Positions 63,804-64,000 of a stretch of DNA of 64,000 bases are shown here, in pieces. This stretch comes from Musa acuminata AAA Group (taxonomy: Eukaryota > Streptophyta > Magnoliopsida > Zingiberales > Musaceae). The notes under the pieces were generated by a model. The model had not been told where the DNA came from. It did not search any database and was given only the letters and a program-made list of their open reading frames with translations. Both the position numbers and the translations under genes were made by a program. How positions within the stretch are numbered: position 1 is the stretch's first letter; each line of letters begins with the position of its first letter. Where the stretch lies: assembly GCF_036884655.1 (NCBI RefSeq), contig NC_088347.1, positions 17,407,501 to 17,471,500 of the forward strand, read 5' to 3'.

Positions 63804-64000
63804 TTCTTCCCTACTTAAACTGTTGACACCTTCATCGATGCCTGTTGGTAGGCTTTGGTGGTTGCTTCTTCATGTCATAGGGCATCTTTAGGTTCCAAAC
63901 TGGCTTCGGTTCACTAAGTACTCGGTCTGCTTAGCTCTATTGGATAGCTTTTATAGGAAAATCTGTAGTGACATCAAATGTACAACAGAAAAATAGAAAA
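63804..64000 (-). pseudogene. Chromodomain remnant and LTR-A edge (unit 2)
   Basis: About 63804-63950 matches the chromodomain remnant at 36392-36561, with a small deletion. From TAGGAAAATCTGT onward it matches the LTR-A end at 36562, and the window stops inside it. Confidence 0.65.

Overview
The window is nuclear DNA of a flowering plant. Genes have GT-AG introns, plant-specific families are present (an R2R3-MYB, a C2H2 'QALGGH' zinc finger with an EAR motif, a RABE1/Rab8 GTPase), and the right half is nested LTR retrotransposons primed by initiator tRNA-Met. GC-rich exons in the MYB and zinc-finger genes, set in AT-rich surroundings, suggest a monocot. A banana-like Zingiberales genome is my guess only.

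Left, gene-bearing part (1-28.9 kb). A decayed 3' end of a diaminopimelate epimerase gene (458-957) is followed by a Ty1/copia element that lost its reverse transcriptase (about 2643-7815). Then come five apparently intact genes: an R2R3-MYB of the MYB59/MYB48 type (minus, 9241-10032, 3 exons, 212 aa); an ALP1-like domesticated PIF/Harbinger transposase (plus, 12207-17177, 2 exons split by a 3.8-kb intron, 383 aa); a ZAT11/ZAT12-type repressor (plus, 19727-20257, intronless, 176 aa); a RABE1/Rab8 small GTPase (minus, 22312-25642, 8 exons, 216 aa); and ribosomal protein uS8/S15a (minus, 26928-27551, 3 coding exons plus a 5'-UTR intron, 130 aa, with telo-box and site II elements). Splice junctions were read by eye; every joined reading frame closes and matches the length usual for its family. 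The genes act in unrelated processes and form no operon-like unit.

Right, repeat-rich part (28.97-64 kb). Two direct copies of one composite repeat block lie side by side, about 18.1 kb apart: unit 1 at 28969-47084 and unit 2 from 47085 past the window end. They share the same order of fragments and the same internal junctions: an 80-bp non-LTR segment, a truncated LTR of a non-autonomous family (called LTR-A here), an AT microsatellite, a 1.1-1.2-kb non-coding interior, a full LTR-A, a second LTR-A fragment, a CAA microsatellite, a chromovirus LTR with a chromodomain remnant, and another LTR-A end. Each unit carries private insertions. Unit 1 has a solo LTR with GGGCT target duplication (31123-33315) and a SIRE-type copia element (39086-47073) whose 3' LTR is cut at the unit boundary. 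Unit 2 has a chromovirus (48737-55151) and a gag-only copia derivative with TGAAC target duplication (58788-63457). The most useful result of the window is this layered history. I saw no rRNA, tRNA, CRISPR, viral integrant or biosynthetic cluster.
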